A stretch of 64,000 nt of DNA from Enterobacter genomosp. O (GTDB lineage: Bacteria; Pseudomonadota; Gammaproteobacteria; Enterobacterales; Enterobacteriaceae). The translations under genes were made by a program, and so were the position numbers. Below, one piece after another: positions 40,221 to 48,966 of this stretch. The DNA lies in NCBI RefSeq assembly GCF_001022965.1, contig NZ_LECZ01000020.1, positions 1 to 64,000 on the forward strand. Direction: 5' to 3'. The number at the start of each line of letters is the position of its first letter. Positions within the stretch are counted from its first letter, which is position 1. Below the pieces are notes generated by a model. It worked only from the letters and a program-made list of their open reading frames with translations. It had not been told where the DNA came from and did no database searches.

Positions 40221-40623
40221 GTTTGTGCCTGCTGATTTCAAACCGATAGACTTTATCCACCACCCAGGCGGTTGCCCCCAGCACCATCAGCGTACTCAGC
40301 GCGATGACCGCGAAGATCCGCCAGCCATCCACCATCAGCAGCTGCGCATAGTTCACCACCGCCACCACGGCAGGGACAAAGAACAGCAGCATCTCTGCCA
40401 GCAGCCAGCGCGCCCCGGCGCGTACCCAGTTAAGGGGAATAACGCGGCAGAGAATGAGCGTCAGCATCAGCAGCATCCCCACCAGGTTGGCAGGCAGCGG
40501 CAGGTGGAGCCAGCCGACAAGATATTCAGCGAAAACAAACAGTCCCGCGTAGAGCAGTACCTGAACCGGTACCTGGAGTCGTTGGACAACGGCAGGCGTA
40601 ACACGGCTTAACGCCACGGCCAT
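40213..40623 (-). CDS. LrgA/CidA-family membrane protein
   Basis: Small inner-membrane protein of 136 residues with four helices, holin-like in layout. Family strings: LFVFAEYLVGWLHLPLPANLVGMLLML and LLAEMLLFFVPAVVAVVNY. It is paired and overlapping with the LrgB-like gene, the standard two-gene arrangement. The start at 40623 has GAGGAAAA upstream on its strand. A LysR regulator gene lies divergently 102 bases away. Confidence 0.85.
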   Translation of the reverse strand: MAVALSRVTPAVVQRLQVPVQVLLYAGLFVFAEYLVGWLHLPLPANLVGMLLMLTLILCRVIPLNWVRAGARWLLAEMLLFFVPAVVAVVNYAQLLMVDGWRIFAVIALSTLMVLGATAWVVDKVYRFEISRHKHD

Positions 40624-40725
40624 GGGAGTTTTCCTCAAAAATGAGACGAGGCGCCAGTATAGAGAGCGCACGGCGTGGACTGAAATGAATTAAAATCATC
40701 AAAGGTATAGTTTCGAGGAATAATC

Positions 40726-41628
40726 ATGGACATAAGAACGCTGCGCTATTTTGTCGAAGTGGTTCGCCAGCAAAGTTTTACCCGCGCAGCGGAGAAGTTG
40801 TTTGTTACCCAGCCCACCATCAGCAAAATGCTGAAAAACCTCGAAGATGAACTGAACTGTACCCTCCTGCTCCGCGACGGTCGCAAGCTGTTGCTGACCG
40901 ACACCGGACGCGTGGTGTTCGAACGCGGGCTGGCGATTCTGGCGGAGTTTCGCCAGCTGGAAGCGGAGCTGGACGATATCAACCATCTGACCAAAGGGGT
41001 GCTTCGCCTCGGCATTCCACCGATGGTGGGAATGATGATGGCCGGGCCGATTAGCCTGTTTCGCCAGCGCTATCCCGGCGTTGAGCTGAAGATTTCGGAG
41101 TTTGGTGGCTTAACCGTCCAGCAGGCCGTTACCAACGGCGAGCTCGACGTCGCCATGACCGCCCTCCCCGTTGAGGAAGAGAGCGGTCTGGCAACGCTTC
41201 CGCTCTTTAGTCACCCGCTGTGCGTGCTGGTTCCCCGCTCCGGCGACTGGCTGAAGAGAGACGCGGTGAAGCCTGAACTGCTCGGCGAGCACCCTCTGCT
41301 GATCTACAACGAAGACTTCGCCCTCAGCCGCCAGCTGATGACGCTGTTTAATCAACATAACGTGAAGCCGCGCATTGCGGTGCGCAGCGGCCAGTGGGAT
41401 TTCCTGGCAGCGATGGTGCAGGCAGGCGTGGGGATTGCCATTCTGCCGCAGCCGATATGCGAGCGTCTGGATAAAAACACGCTGCGCTGGATCCCGCTGG
41501 AGAGCGACCTGCACTGGCAGCTGGGGATGATCTGGCGTGAAGGGGTCTATTTGTCGCACAGCGCCCAGGCGTGGCTGGAGTGCTGTGAGGGGTTTTGGAT
41601 TTCCCCTCACCCGACCCCTCTCCCATAG
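40726..41628 (+). CDS. LysR-type regulator next to the lrgA/lrgB-like pair
   Basis: Regulator of 300 residues. The N-terminal winged helix-turn-helix (1-60, RTLRYFVEVVRQQSFTRAAEKLFVTQPTISKMLKNLE) is followed by a periplasmic-binding-protein-like effector domain (about 90-290). Its divergent placement suggests it controls the lrgA/lrgB-like pair, in the manner of CidR. Oddity: the last nine codons (ISPHPTPLP) are encoded by a 'ccctctccc' repeat whose TAG ends the gene, so the C-terminus is repeat-derived. Confidence 0.88.
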   Translation: MDIRTLRYFVEVVRQQSFTRAAEKLFVTQPTISKMLKNLEDELNCTLLLRDGRKLLLTDTGRVVFERGLAILAEFRQLEAELDDINHLTKGVLRLGIPPMVGMMMAGPISLFRQRYPGVELKISEFGGLTVQQAVTNGELDVAMTALPVEEESGLATLPLFSHPLCVLVPRSGDWLKRDAVKPELLGEHPLLIYNEDFALSRQLMTLFNQHNVKPRIAVRSGQWDFLAAMVQAGVGIAILPQPICERLDKNTLRWIPLESDLHWQLGMIWREGVYLSHSAQAWLECCEGFWISPHPTPLP

Positions 41629-41638
41629 GGAGAGGGAA
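41602..41638. repeat. 'ccctctccc' repeat overlapping the LysR gene end
   Basis: CCCCTCACCCGACCCCTCTCCC with arm GGGAGAGGG. The element begins inside the reading frame and supplies its stop codon. Confidence 0.88.
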
Positions 41639-41650
41639 CCAATCGAGCAC

Positions 41651-41680
41651 GTAGGCCCGGTAAGCGTAGCGCCACCGGGC
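41651..41680. repeat. REP-type palindrome before the yjcE end
   Basis: GTAGGCCCGGTAAGCG and GCGCCACCGGGC, a single copy next to the preceding repeat, giving a mixed repeat cluster. Confidence 0.85.
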
Positions 41681-41689
41681 AAACGCGCG

Positions 41690-43336
41690 TTACTGATTCT
41701 CTATCAACAACGCTTCCAGCAGATCCAGGTCGTGCAGCAGCTTTTGCAGCGTCTCGTTGCTGATCTGCCGCGTGGCGCGCAGATGGTACAGCTCGGCACG
41801 CTCTGAGCGCAGCGCCGCCAGACGGAACCGGCGTTCCAGGTTTTCCTCCTGCAGCGAGCTTTCCACATCGTTACGCCCATCGGCGCGGCGACGCAGGTTA
41901 CCAATCACGCGGGAACTGACCTCTGTCAGCAGCTGATTATCGATGTTCTCTTCCGCATCCGCGGCCAGACGCTCTTCCATTTTCTGGATAGCGACAATCG
42001 CCACTTCGGCAGTGGCCGCGCGCGCAATTCGCTCCTCTTTGTGCTGCTGGGTCGAATCACCCGCGTCGATGTGCTGCAGCAAAATCGGCAGCATAATCAC
42101 GCCGACAAACAGGGAGAACAGAATCACGCCCGCCGCCAGGAACACCAGCTCGTAGCGCGCCGGGAAGACATCGCCCGTAGGCAGCAGCAGCGGAATAGAG
42201 AGCACACCGGCAAGGGTGATTGCCCCGCGTACGCCGGCAAAAGAGGCAATCAGCAGCTCACGCGTTGTCCACGAGCCGAATTCCATCGGCTTTTTCTTCA
42301 GGAAGCGTACGCTGAAGTTTTTCATCGTCCACAGCCAGCCGAAACGCACCAGCATCAGCGCCAGGTAGATCAGCACGACGTCGGTAAACAGCATCCAGAC
42401 CTCAACGTTCGGGTCCGCTTCGGCCGCCACCAGCGAGGATTCCATAATGCCCGGCAGCTGCAGGCCTAGCAGCAGGAACACCATGCCGTTAAAGACAAAT
42501 TCCAGCATTGCCCAGGTGCTGTTGGCACGCAGGCGCATGGCCAGCGGCGCGCGGCGCATTACGCCGGAGCGGGTGATGGTCATCCCTGCCGCAACCGCCG
42601 CCAGGATGCCCGACACGCCAATATGTTCGGCGATCAGATAGGAGGCAAACGGCAGAAGGAACAGCAGTACGATCTGCGTAGCGGGTTCATCGCCGCCCCA
42701 GCGGCTGAGGAAGCGCAGCGAGCGGCCGTACAGCCAGCTCACCACGAAGCCCGCCAGGATACCACCAATGGCCACCTTAAAGAATTCCAGGGTCGCGCCG
42801 CCGACGGTAAAGACCATCGTGCCCATCGCAACGGCCACGGCAAATTTCAGGGCGACCAGGCCGGAGGCGTCATTCATCAGCGCCTCACCCTGTAAAATCC
42901 CCATGATTTTCTTCGGAATACGGCCTTCACCCACAATGCCGGACAGCGCCACGGCATCGGTTGGCGACAGCACGGCGGCTAGCGCAAAGGCCGGTATTAA
43001 CGGGATGCCCGGTACGGCCCAGTAGATGAGAAAACCAATCCCAACCACGGTGACCACCACCAGCGCCAGCGCCAGGCCGAAGATCTCTCGCCCGTGCTCA
43101 AGGAACTCGCGCGTGGGGGTTTTCCAGCCATCGGCAAACAGCAGCGGCGGGATAAACAGCACGAGGAACAGTTCCGGGTCGAACTCAACGTGCAGGCCAA
43201 ACGTCGGCCACGCCAGCAGCGCGCCGATGGCAATTTGCATTAATGGCAGGGGGACCTGAAAGGGCAGTACGCGTGTAACCACCCCGGATAGCGAGACCAC
43301 AAGGGTCATGATGAGTATTGTGAAGAAGATTTCCAT
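41690..43336 (-). CDS. yjcE: Na+/H+ antiporter YjcE (CPA1 family)
   Basis: Membrane exchanger of 548 residues (E. coli 549). About 12 membrane segments fill residues 1-405, followed by a hydrophilic, helical cytoplasmic tail (about 410-548). CPA1 landmarks are LSPTDAVALSGIVGEGRIP and GEALMNDASGLVALKFAVA with the ion-binding ND. The direction and ion in vivo are poorly known; Na+/H+ exchange is the family inference. Confidence 0.93.
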   Translation of the reverse strand: MEIFFTILIMTLVVSLSGVVTRVLPFQVPLPLMQIAIGALLAWPTFGLHVEFDPELFLVLFIPPLLFADGWKTPTREFLEHGREIFGLALALVVVTVVGIGFLIYWAVPGIPLIPAFALAAVLSPTDAVALSGIVGEGRIPKKIMGILQGEALMNDASGLVALKFAVAVAMGTMVFTVGGATLEFFKVAIGGILAGFVVSWLYGRSLRFLSRWGGDEPATQIVLLFLLPFASYLIAEHIGVSGILAAVAAGMTITRSGVMRRAPLAMRLRANSTWAMLEFVFNGMVFLLLGLQLPGIMESSLVAAEADPNVEVWMLFTDVVLIYLALMLVRFGWLWTMKNFSVRFLKKKPMEFGSWTTRELLIASFAGVRGAITLAGVLSIPLLLPTGDVFPARYELVFLAAGVILFSLFVGVIMLPILLQHIDAGDSTQQHKEERIARAATAEVAIVAIQKMEERLAADAEENIDNQLLTEVSSRVIGNLRRRADGRNDVESSLQEENLERRFRLAALRSERAELYHLRATRQISNETLQKLLHDLDLLEALLIENQ

Positions 43337-43441
43337 GCGTTCCCTGTTTGCTGTGTTGCTTATGTACTACGGAAGGCGTCGTGCCTTTTATTCTATCTTC
43401 CCCAGAGTAACGTAAAAGGCAACAGGATGAGTCCGGAAAAT

Positions 43442-43470
43442 AAAAACGGGCGGCCTGAGCCACCCGTTTT
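43442..43470 (-). terminator. Terminator after ghxP
   Basis: On the minus strand GGGTGGC pairs with GCCGCCC, followed by GTTTTTATTTT. Confidence 0.85.
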
Positions 43471-43486
43471 CGCATCAAAGGACAAT

Positions 43487-44836
43487 TTAGATTGCCCAGC
43501 CGCCCGCGTAGAACGCCACCAGCGCAACGGCGATGACCACGGTGCCGACGTTCAGCTTGCGCCACTCACCGGAGACCAGACGACCAATCACCAGCGACGC
43601 GAAGCCGATCATAATGCCGGTAACGATGTTACAGGTCAGCACGATAAAGACCGCGGTAATCAGGCCAGACATGGCGTCCACGAAATCCGCAAAGTCGATT
43701 TTCGCCACGTTGCTCAGCATCAGCAGGCCAACGTACATCAGCGCCGGTGCGGTCGCGTACGCCGGAACCAGGTAGGAGAGCGGAGAGAGGAACAGGATCA
43801 GCATGAACAGCACGCCGACGGTGATCGCCGTCAGGCCGGTTTTACCGCCTGCCGCCGTACCCGCTGCGGACTCGATGTACACTGCCGCAGGCGCCGCGCC
43901 CACCAGGCCAGAGAAGACGCTGCTCAGGGAGTCGGTGGTCAGCGCTTTGCCGCCATCAATAATCTGACCATCTTTATCCAGCAGGTTTGCCTGACCCGCG
44001 ACCGCACGAATGGTGCCCGTCGCGTCAAATACAGCGGTCATCACCAGCGCCAGCACGCTTGGCAGGATCACCGGGTTCAGCGCGCCGACGATATCCAGGC
44101 TGCCAATCAGGGAGTTACCCTTGTCATCGCTCAGCGACGGCATAGCGAAAATACCGGAGAAGTGGACGTTCGGATCGAAAATCAGGCCGACGATGGAAAC
44201 GCCGATAATCGTCAGCAGAATGCCGCCCGGGACTTTCAGTTTTTCCAGACCGATAATCACCGCCAGGCCGATCAGCGACATGATCACCGGGAAGCTGGCG
44301 AAATGACCCAGCGCCACCGGCAGACCTTCCAGCGGGTTCTTGATGACCAGACCGACGCCGTTAGCGGCGATCAGCAGCAGGAACAGGCCGATGCCGATAC
44401 CGGTACCGTGCGCCACGCCCTGCGGCAGGTTGCGCAAAATCCAGCTACGGATGCCGGTCGCTGAAATAACGGTAAACAGCACCCCCATCAGGAACACGGC
44501 GCCCAGCGCAACCGGTACGCTGATGTGCTGGCCCAGCACCAGGCTGAACGCGGTAAAGGCGGTCAGGGAGATAGCGCAACCAATCGCCAGCGGCAGGTTC
44601 GCCCACAGGCCCATCACGATAGAGCCCACGCCGGCAACCAGGCAGGTCGCCACAAAGACGGCCGCTGGCGGGAAGCCCGCTTTGCCCAGCATGCCCGGCA
44701 CAACGATGACGGAGTAAACCATCGCCAGAAACGTTGTCAGACCGGCAACGATTTCCTGGCGCACGGTGCTGCCGCGAGCCGAAATTTTAAACATGGCGTC
44801 AAGTGAACCGCCAGTACGCGCAGATGGCGTAGACAT
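43487..44836 (-). CDS. ghxP: Guanine/hypoxanthine permease GhxP
   Basis: NCS2/AzgA-type purine permease of 449 residues (E. coli GhxP also 449) with about 14 membrane segments. It imports guanine and hypoxanthine with protons. Landmarks are [20 protein letters not shown], the [11 protein letters not shown] segment and [13 protein letters not shown]. The start at 44836 ([12 protein letters not shown]) matches E. coli. A PurR box lies about 120 bases upstream, predicting repression when purines are plentiful. Confidence 0.96.
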   Translation of the reverse strand: MSTPSARTGGSLDAMFKISARGSTVRQEIVAGLTTFLAMVYSVIVVPGMLGKAGFPPAAVFVATCLVAGVGSIVMGLWANLPLAIGCAISLTAFTAFSLVLGQHISVPVALGAVFLMGVLFTVISATGIRSWILRNLPQGVAHGTGIGIGLFLLLIAANGVGLVIKNPLEGLPVALGHFASFPVIMSLIGLAVIIGLEKLKVPGGILLTIIGVSIVGLIFDPNVHFSGIFAMPSLSDDKGNSLIGSLDIVGALNPVILPSVLALVMTAVFDATGTIRAVAGQANLLDKDGQIIDGGKALTTDSLSSVFSGLVGAAPAAVYIESAAGTAAGGKTGLTAITVGVLFMLILFLSPLSYLVPAYATAPALMYVGLLMLSNVAKIDFADFVDAMSGLITAVFIVLTCNIVTGIMIGFASLVIGRLVSGEWRKLNVGTVVIAVALVAFYAGGWAI

Positions 44837-44951
44837 AGAAAACATCCCCTGAGAGTTTTTTAGGAAGTTCGTAAGCGAGGTGGAGACGCCACTGCCAGCT
44901 AAACGTCAAATCCTTGTGTTGCGTTTGCGACGAAAGGGCGTCACAAAAAAA

Positions 44952-44965
44952 AGCAAACGTTTAGC
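44952..44965. promoter_or_regulatory. PurR operator of ghxP
   Basis: AGCAAACGTTTAGC contains the PurR core GCAAACGTTT(G/A)C, the near-palindrome bound by the purine repressor. It sits in the promoter region of a purine permease. Confidence 0.75.
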
Positions 44966-45131
44966 TCCGCACTTACAAACGGGTGGTCAAATTAAGGCAA
45001 ACGATTATCTAGCCTAATACCCGCCCTTTTCAACTGAACTTTATCGTTTTTCGCTAAAATCCGCTTATGACGCTGAAGAAATAAACAGAGGATGCGCAAA
45101 CGTTATCGTCTATGCGCAATTTGTTTACATT

Positions 45132-45803
45132 TCAATCCTCACCCGGGATAGATAACGGGCCACCCTGTTGCAGCGTTTTTTGCCAGCCAGGGCTGTTCTC
45201 AACCTTTGTCTTCCACGCCTGAATATGCGGCAGATTAGCAATACCGCCGCGTGCCAGCAGGGCAAAAATCGGGAAGCTCATCTGAATGTCGGCCATGCTG
45301 AGCGTATTCCCGGCAAACCAGCTGTTTTCAGCAAGATGTGATTCAATAAAGCGCGCATGGGTTTCCAGCTGACGGTTGAGATACGCTTTCTGCACCCCCT
45401 GCCCCAGCGCTTTGCCCAGGGTTCTGATACCAAACGGCACGGGTGGCTTACCGAGGCTATTGAAAACCAGCTTCATTAACAGCAGCGGCATCAGCGATCC
45501 TTCAGCGTAATGCAGCCAGAAGCGGTACTGCACCTTATGTGCCGGATCTAACGGCTTAAGCCGTGACTCGGCATCGTACGTTTCCTGCAGGTACTCCAGA
45601 ATAGCGCCTGACTCCGCAAGGATCAGTCCGTTATCTTCGATGACCGGTGATTTGCCCAGCGGATGCACTTTTTTGAGTGACTCAGGCGCCAGCATGTTCT
45701 TTTCGCGCTGGTAGTGAACAATCTCATAAGGCAGGGCGAGTTCTTCCAGCGCCCAAATCACGCGGTGCGAACGAGACTGGTTGAGGTGGTGTACCGTGAG
45801 CAT
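45132..45803 (-). CDS. Glutathione S-transferase family protein
   Basis: GST of 223 residues. The thioredoxin-like N-terminal domain (1-80) has the active-site region NQSRSHRVIWALEEL and the glutathione-binding HPLGKSPVIEDNGLILAESGAI. The helical C-terminal domain contains NTLSMADIQMSFPIF, the conserved capping Asp motif. No gene sits at this spot in E. coli K-12, but Salmonella has a GST there as I recall. Its substrates are unknown; nearness to soxRS suggests, but does not show, a redox-stress role. Confidence 0.9.
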   Translation of the reverse strand: MLTVHHLNQSRSHRVIWALEELALPYEIVHYQREKNMLAPESLKKVHPLGKSPVIEDNGLILAESGAILEYLQETYDAESRLKPLDPAHKVQYRFWLHYAEGSLMPLLLMKLVFNSLGKPPVPFGIRTLGKALGQGVQKAYLNRQLETHARFIESHLAENSWFAGNTLSMADIQMSFPIFALLARGGIANLPHIQAWKTKVENSPGWQKTLQQGGPLSIPGED

Positions 45804-45924
45804 GGTTTTCTCCTGTTATTCATACTTTTTAACTATAGAAAATCGAACAACACCGCGAAAAAATTTCGTCTAAAAAAGGGCGAGCGCGGCTGGCGAAAAA
45901 ACGGGACTTGCATAGAATTAAAGT

Positions 45925-46068
45925 GTCAGCACAATCCGGAACCTCCCCAACCCGCTCGACATGAGGGGTGCTGACGTCGGGGGAAACCCTCCCGTGAACC
46001 AGCGGGATAGAGTGAAAGACAAAGACCGGGAAAAACTAAAGCGCCCTTATGTGGCGCTTTAGTTCTTT
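45925..46068 (+). ncRNA. sraL: Small RNA SraL (RyjA)
   Basis: About 144 bases downstream of soxR, on the opposite strand, resemble my recollection of E. coli SraL: a pyrimidine-rich start (AACCTCCCCAACCCGCTCGAC), the GGGGGAAACCCTCCC hairpin and a strong terminator AACTAAAGCGCC/GGCGCTTTAGTT at 46034-46064 followed by T-rich sequence. A CATAGAATT -10-like element lies just before. In Salmonella and E. coli SraL is sigma-S dependent and represses trigger factor. The 5' end is approximate. Confidence 0.8.
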
Positions 46069-46080
46069 ATTATGCTTTTT

Positions 46081-46155
46081 GCCGGGTGACGCTTCGCTTA
46101 CCCGGCCTACGTTCTCGGTTTTGTAGGCCGGGTAAGGCGCAGCCGCCACCCGGCA
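46081..46155. repeat. REP-type inverted pair between sraL and soxR
   Basis: GCCGGGTGACGCTTCGCTTA followed by the opposite copy GTAGGCCGGGTAAGGCGCAG, between convergent transcripts. Confidence 0.9.
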
Positions 46156-46171
46156 AACAGGCCGCAAAGAC

Positions 46172-46630
46172 TCAATCCTCTTCCAGCAACCGCGCCCCTG
46201 TCCCCTGCTCGCCCAGCCGGTCTCCCGGGTTACGCAGCGGACAATCGCTACGGGACAAACAGCCGCAGCCAATACAGCCATCCAGTTCGTCACGCAGGGC
46301 AACCAGCGTATGGATACGCCTGTCCAGCTCTTCACGCCACTGGGATGACAGCTCCTTCCACTCTTTCGGGCTCAGCGTATGCCCTTCCGGCAGCACGCCA
46401 AAGGCTTCGCCAATGGTGGCCAGGGGAATTCCGATTCGCTGCGCAATTTTGATAATCGCTACGTAGCGGAGCACGTCGCGGGTGTAGCGACGTTGGTTTC
46501 CCCCGTTACGGATGCTCTTGATTAACCCTTTGCTTTCATAGAAGTGGAGAGCCGACACGGCAACGCCGCTTCGCTTTGCCACTTCACCGGGGGTTAATAG
46601 CGCTTTAATTCGCGGCAATCTCTTTTCCAT
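46172..46630 (-). CDS. soxR: Redox-sensing MerR-type regulator SoxR
   Basis: Protein of 152 residues (E. coli 154). The MerR helix-turn-helix (about 13-80, [26 protein letters not shown]) is followed by a dimerisation helix and the [2Fe-2S] cluster motif [12 protein letters not shown] (Cys119, 122, 124, 130). Oxidation of the cluster by redox cyclers switches on soxS. It is divergent from soxS with a shared 98-base control region. Confidence 0.97.
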   Translation of the reverse strand: MEKRLPRIKALLTPGEVAKRSGVAVSALHFYESKGLIKSIRNGGNQRRYTRDVLRYVAIIKIAQRIGIPLATIGEAFGVLPEGHTLSPKEWKELSSQWREELDRRIHTLVALRDELDGCIGCGCLSRSDCPLRNPGDRLGEQGTGARLLEED

Positions 46631-46638
46631 AAAACCTC

Positions 46639-46669
46639 TTTACCTCAAGTTAACTTGAGGAATTATACT
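46639..46669 (+). promoter_or_regulatory. soxS promoter with SoxR operator
   Basis: The perfect palindrome CCTCAAGTTAACTTGAGG (46643-46660) lies between TTTACC (-35, 46639-46644) and TATACT (-10, 46664-46669). The spacer is 19 bases, the overlong spacing that SoxR corrects by DNA distortion. Confidence 0.93.
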
Positions 46670-46728
46670 CCCCCGCAGAGAAAACGACGAATTAACCGAG
46701 ATAGTTGTATCTACAGAGGGGCAACCTT

Positions 46729-47055
46729 ATGTCGCATCAGCAGATTATTCAGACACTTATTGAATGGATTGATGAACATATCGACCAACCGTTAAACATT
46801 GATGTGGTCGCGAAAAAGTCGGGCTATTCGAAATGGTATTTACAGAGAATGTTCCGCACGGTTATGCATCAGACGCTGGGGGAGTACATTCGTCAGCGCA
46901 GGCTGTTGCTGGCTGCGCAGGCGTTACGCTCAACGCAGCGGCCGATTTTTGATATCGCGATGGATCTTGGCTATGTGTCACAACAGACCTTTTCCCGCGT
47001 GTTTCGCCGCGAGTTTGACCGCACGCCGAGCGATTATCGCCACCAGCTGAATTAA
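46729..47055 (+). CDS. soxS: AraC/XylS-type superoxide response activator SoxS
   Basis: Activator of 108 residues consisting only of the double helix-turn-helix DNA-binding domain, like E. coli SoxS (107). The strings IDQPLNIDVVAKKSGYSKWYLQRMFR and IAMDLGYVSQQTFSRVFRREF are the two recognition modules. It activates sodA, zwf, fpr, micF and efflux genes. The start at 46729 (MSHQQIIQTLIEWIDEH) matches E. coli; eight upstream codons are discarded. Confidence 0.96.
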   Translation: MSHQQIIQTLIEWIDEHIDQPLNIDVVAKKSGYSKWYLQRMFRTVMHQTLGEYIRQRRLLLAAQALRSTQRPIFDIAMDLGYVSQQTFSRVFRREFDRTPSDYRHQLN

Positions 47056-47061
47056 CCGCTC

Positions 47062-48627
47062 TCAGTGCAAAGGTTGCTGCTGCCAGGTCATAAATTCCTG
47101 GGGCGGCATCGCTTTCGCGAAGTGCCATCCCTGACAATACTGGACGCCGCGCTTCAACAGCCAGCTTACCTGCTCTGCCGTCTCTACCCCTTCCGCAATG
47201 GTTTTCAGCCGCAGGCTCTGAGCCATCTCGATAATATGCTCGGCGATCAGGTGGCTGGTACTGTTGGTCGTTAAGGTATCGATAAACGATTTATCGATTT
47301 TCAGAATATCGACATTCAGGGAGTAGAGGTTGTGCAGGTTTGAGTAACCGGTACCGAAGTCATCGATCGCGACTTCATAACCCGCCTGACGGAAAGCCTG
47401 AATCACCGGCGTGGTTTTCGGCACATCGATAAAACCACGTTCCGTCACCTCTATTTTGATTTGCTGCGCGCGGACGGCGTAGTGGCGGGCCTTGTCAGAA
47501 ATCATGGCAATCAGCCGCGAGGAGTGGAAATCCGTGGCCGACAGGTTGACCGAAATATAGAGATGCGGATGCTCGGCCAGGAAATGGCCCAAATCGCTGA
47601 ACACCTCCTCAACGACATAGTCCGTAATCCGCTCGCTCATGCCCTCTTTTTCAGCCAGCGGAATAAACTCGGCCGGGCTCATCACCTGCCCGTTAAAACC
47701 GGGCCAGCGTAACAATGCCTCCGCGCCCACACACTGATTATTCTTGATATCAATAATCGGCTGATAGTGAACGCAAAGCTGACGTTTGTTCAGCGCCCGG
47801 TGCAGCAGGCGCCCCGGCGAATTAAGCTCGCGATGGGTCCGGGACCAGACCAGTAAAATAATAATGCTGCAGATCATACCCAGCGGCAGCGTTAACGTCG
47901 CCTGATGATAAAGCGTTTCATAAAAGCGTTTATTCGATGTCGACACAATAGCCGCGATAGGTCTTTTGGGCGATTTTACGACCGTATAAAAGCGGTTATC
48001 TTTTTGAAATACCGATTCCTTATCCCGAATCATCGAATTTAATAAAGAAATATTGGCTTTCGGGCTGACGGAAAAGAACGCATTGGTTACCGTGTCGTAC
48101 ACTCCCCACGAGAGAGAATGATCTGCGGACATGACTTCGCTGTATGAAAGCGGATTGACGACCACCACATAATTTCCACGCTGCATATATGTCATTTTAT
48201 AGCCAGTATAAAATGGGGTATCGCGATAATAATAGATAGCGACGTCAGGTTTGCGCGTGTAATTAGCGACGGGAATGGCGTAAGGTTGATCCGGTGTAAA
48301 AACGGTCGAACAAAGAAAATTCTGACCTTCCGCATAAATTAAATCGGCAACAAACAGCCGGCCACGAACAACGTTCAACATATATTGACGGTGTCCCGGC
48401 GTACAACGCTCACCCTGATATTTCTCAGCCTCGTCGCGGGCCAGATCAACCTGCTGAATAACCAGCTCGGTCTTGTCTAAAGCCAGTTCAGCAAATGTGC
48501 GTAGCTGGGCGCTTGTTTCAGATACGGCTCTAAGCTGGGCAAACCATAGCGCAAGCATCACCGGCAGCATAACTACCATGATGATCCCTACCACCCTGAG
48601 CATCTTGCGCCGCGCGCTACGATTCAT
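47062..48627 (-). CDS. pdeC: Cyclic-di-GMP phosphodiesterase PdeC
   Basis: Membrane phosphodiesterase of 521 residues (E. coli PdeC 528). Helix 1 (about 10-32), a periplasmic CSS-type sensor domain (about 35-230), helix 2 (about 240-260) and a cytoplasmic EAL domain (about 270-515) are seen. EAL residues are intact: GAEALLRWPG, the Asn of SVNLSATD, EVTE, DDFGTGYSNL and the Lys of KIDKSF. In the periplasmic motif the E. coli FLCSS reads FLCST here. In E. coli, DsbA/DsbB-dependent disulfide state controls activity and proteolysis. The start at 48627 matches E. coli. Confidence 0.93.
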   Translation of the reverse strand: MNRSARRKMLRVVGIIMVVMLPVMLALWFAQLRAVSETSAQLRTFAELALDKTELVIQQVDLARDEAEKYQGERCTPGHRQYMLNVVRGRLFVADLIYAEGQNFLCSTVFTPDQPYAIPVANYTRKPDVAIYYYRDTPFYTGYKMTYMQRGNYVVVVNPLSYSEVMSADHSLSWGVYDTVTNAFFSVSPKANISLLNSMIRDKESVFQKDNRFYTVVKSPKRPIAAIVSTSNKRFYETLYHQATLTLPLGMICSIIILLVWSRTHRELNSPGRLLHRALNKRQLCVHYQPIIDIKNNQCVGAEALLRWPGFNGQVMSPAEFIPLAEKEGMSERITDYVVEEVFSDLGHFLAEHPHLYISVNLSATDFHSSRLIAMISDKARHYAVRAQQIKIEVTERGFIDVPKTTPVIQAFRQAGYEVAIDDFGTGYSNLHNLYSLNVDILKIDKSFIDTLTTNSTSHLIAEHIIEMAQSLRLKTIAEGVETAEQVSWLLKRGVQYCQGWHFAKAMPPQEFMTWQQQPLH

Positions 48628-48966
48628 TTCCCGCCCTATATCCCTGCATGTTGTACGCCTGTAGTAATGAAGGCCGGATGCTTTGTTAAACAGGTGATTA
48701 CGTTGCATGAATCATGCGAAGTTAGCAACTGACTTTTAGTATTAAAAATCTTAAATTTCGTTATGACGATAATATTTTCCCGTAAGTGAAACTGTAAGTA
48801 TTCGTTCCGTTTCAATTAAGGAAAATAATTATCCAGCCCGCAAGGGCGGTGGGAAGATAACACAACAGACGATCGTTGATTAAGCCAAACTTGTGACAGT
48901 GCGAAAAAAGCACAGCGTTGCTGTGACATTTCACGCTATTTGTTCGGGCGTATTTTGTTCGTTGAT
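48628..48966. other. Intergenic region between pdeC and the diguanylate cyclase gene
   Basis: 339 bases, A/T-rich, with no open frame that resembles a protein. It should hold the pdeC promoter. A small CACAGC/GCTGTG hairpin lies near 48911-48925; no T-run follows. No RNA was recognised. Confidence 0.5.

Noticed and set aside
43427-44464. Long plus-strand open frame (345 codons) opposite ghxP
   Set aside because: Antisense shadow rich in His, Gln, Asp and Arg; it has no domain.
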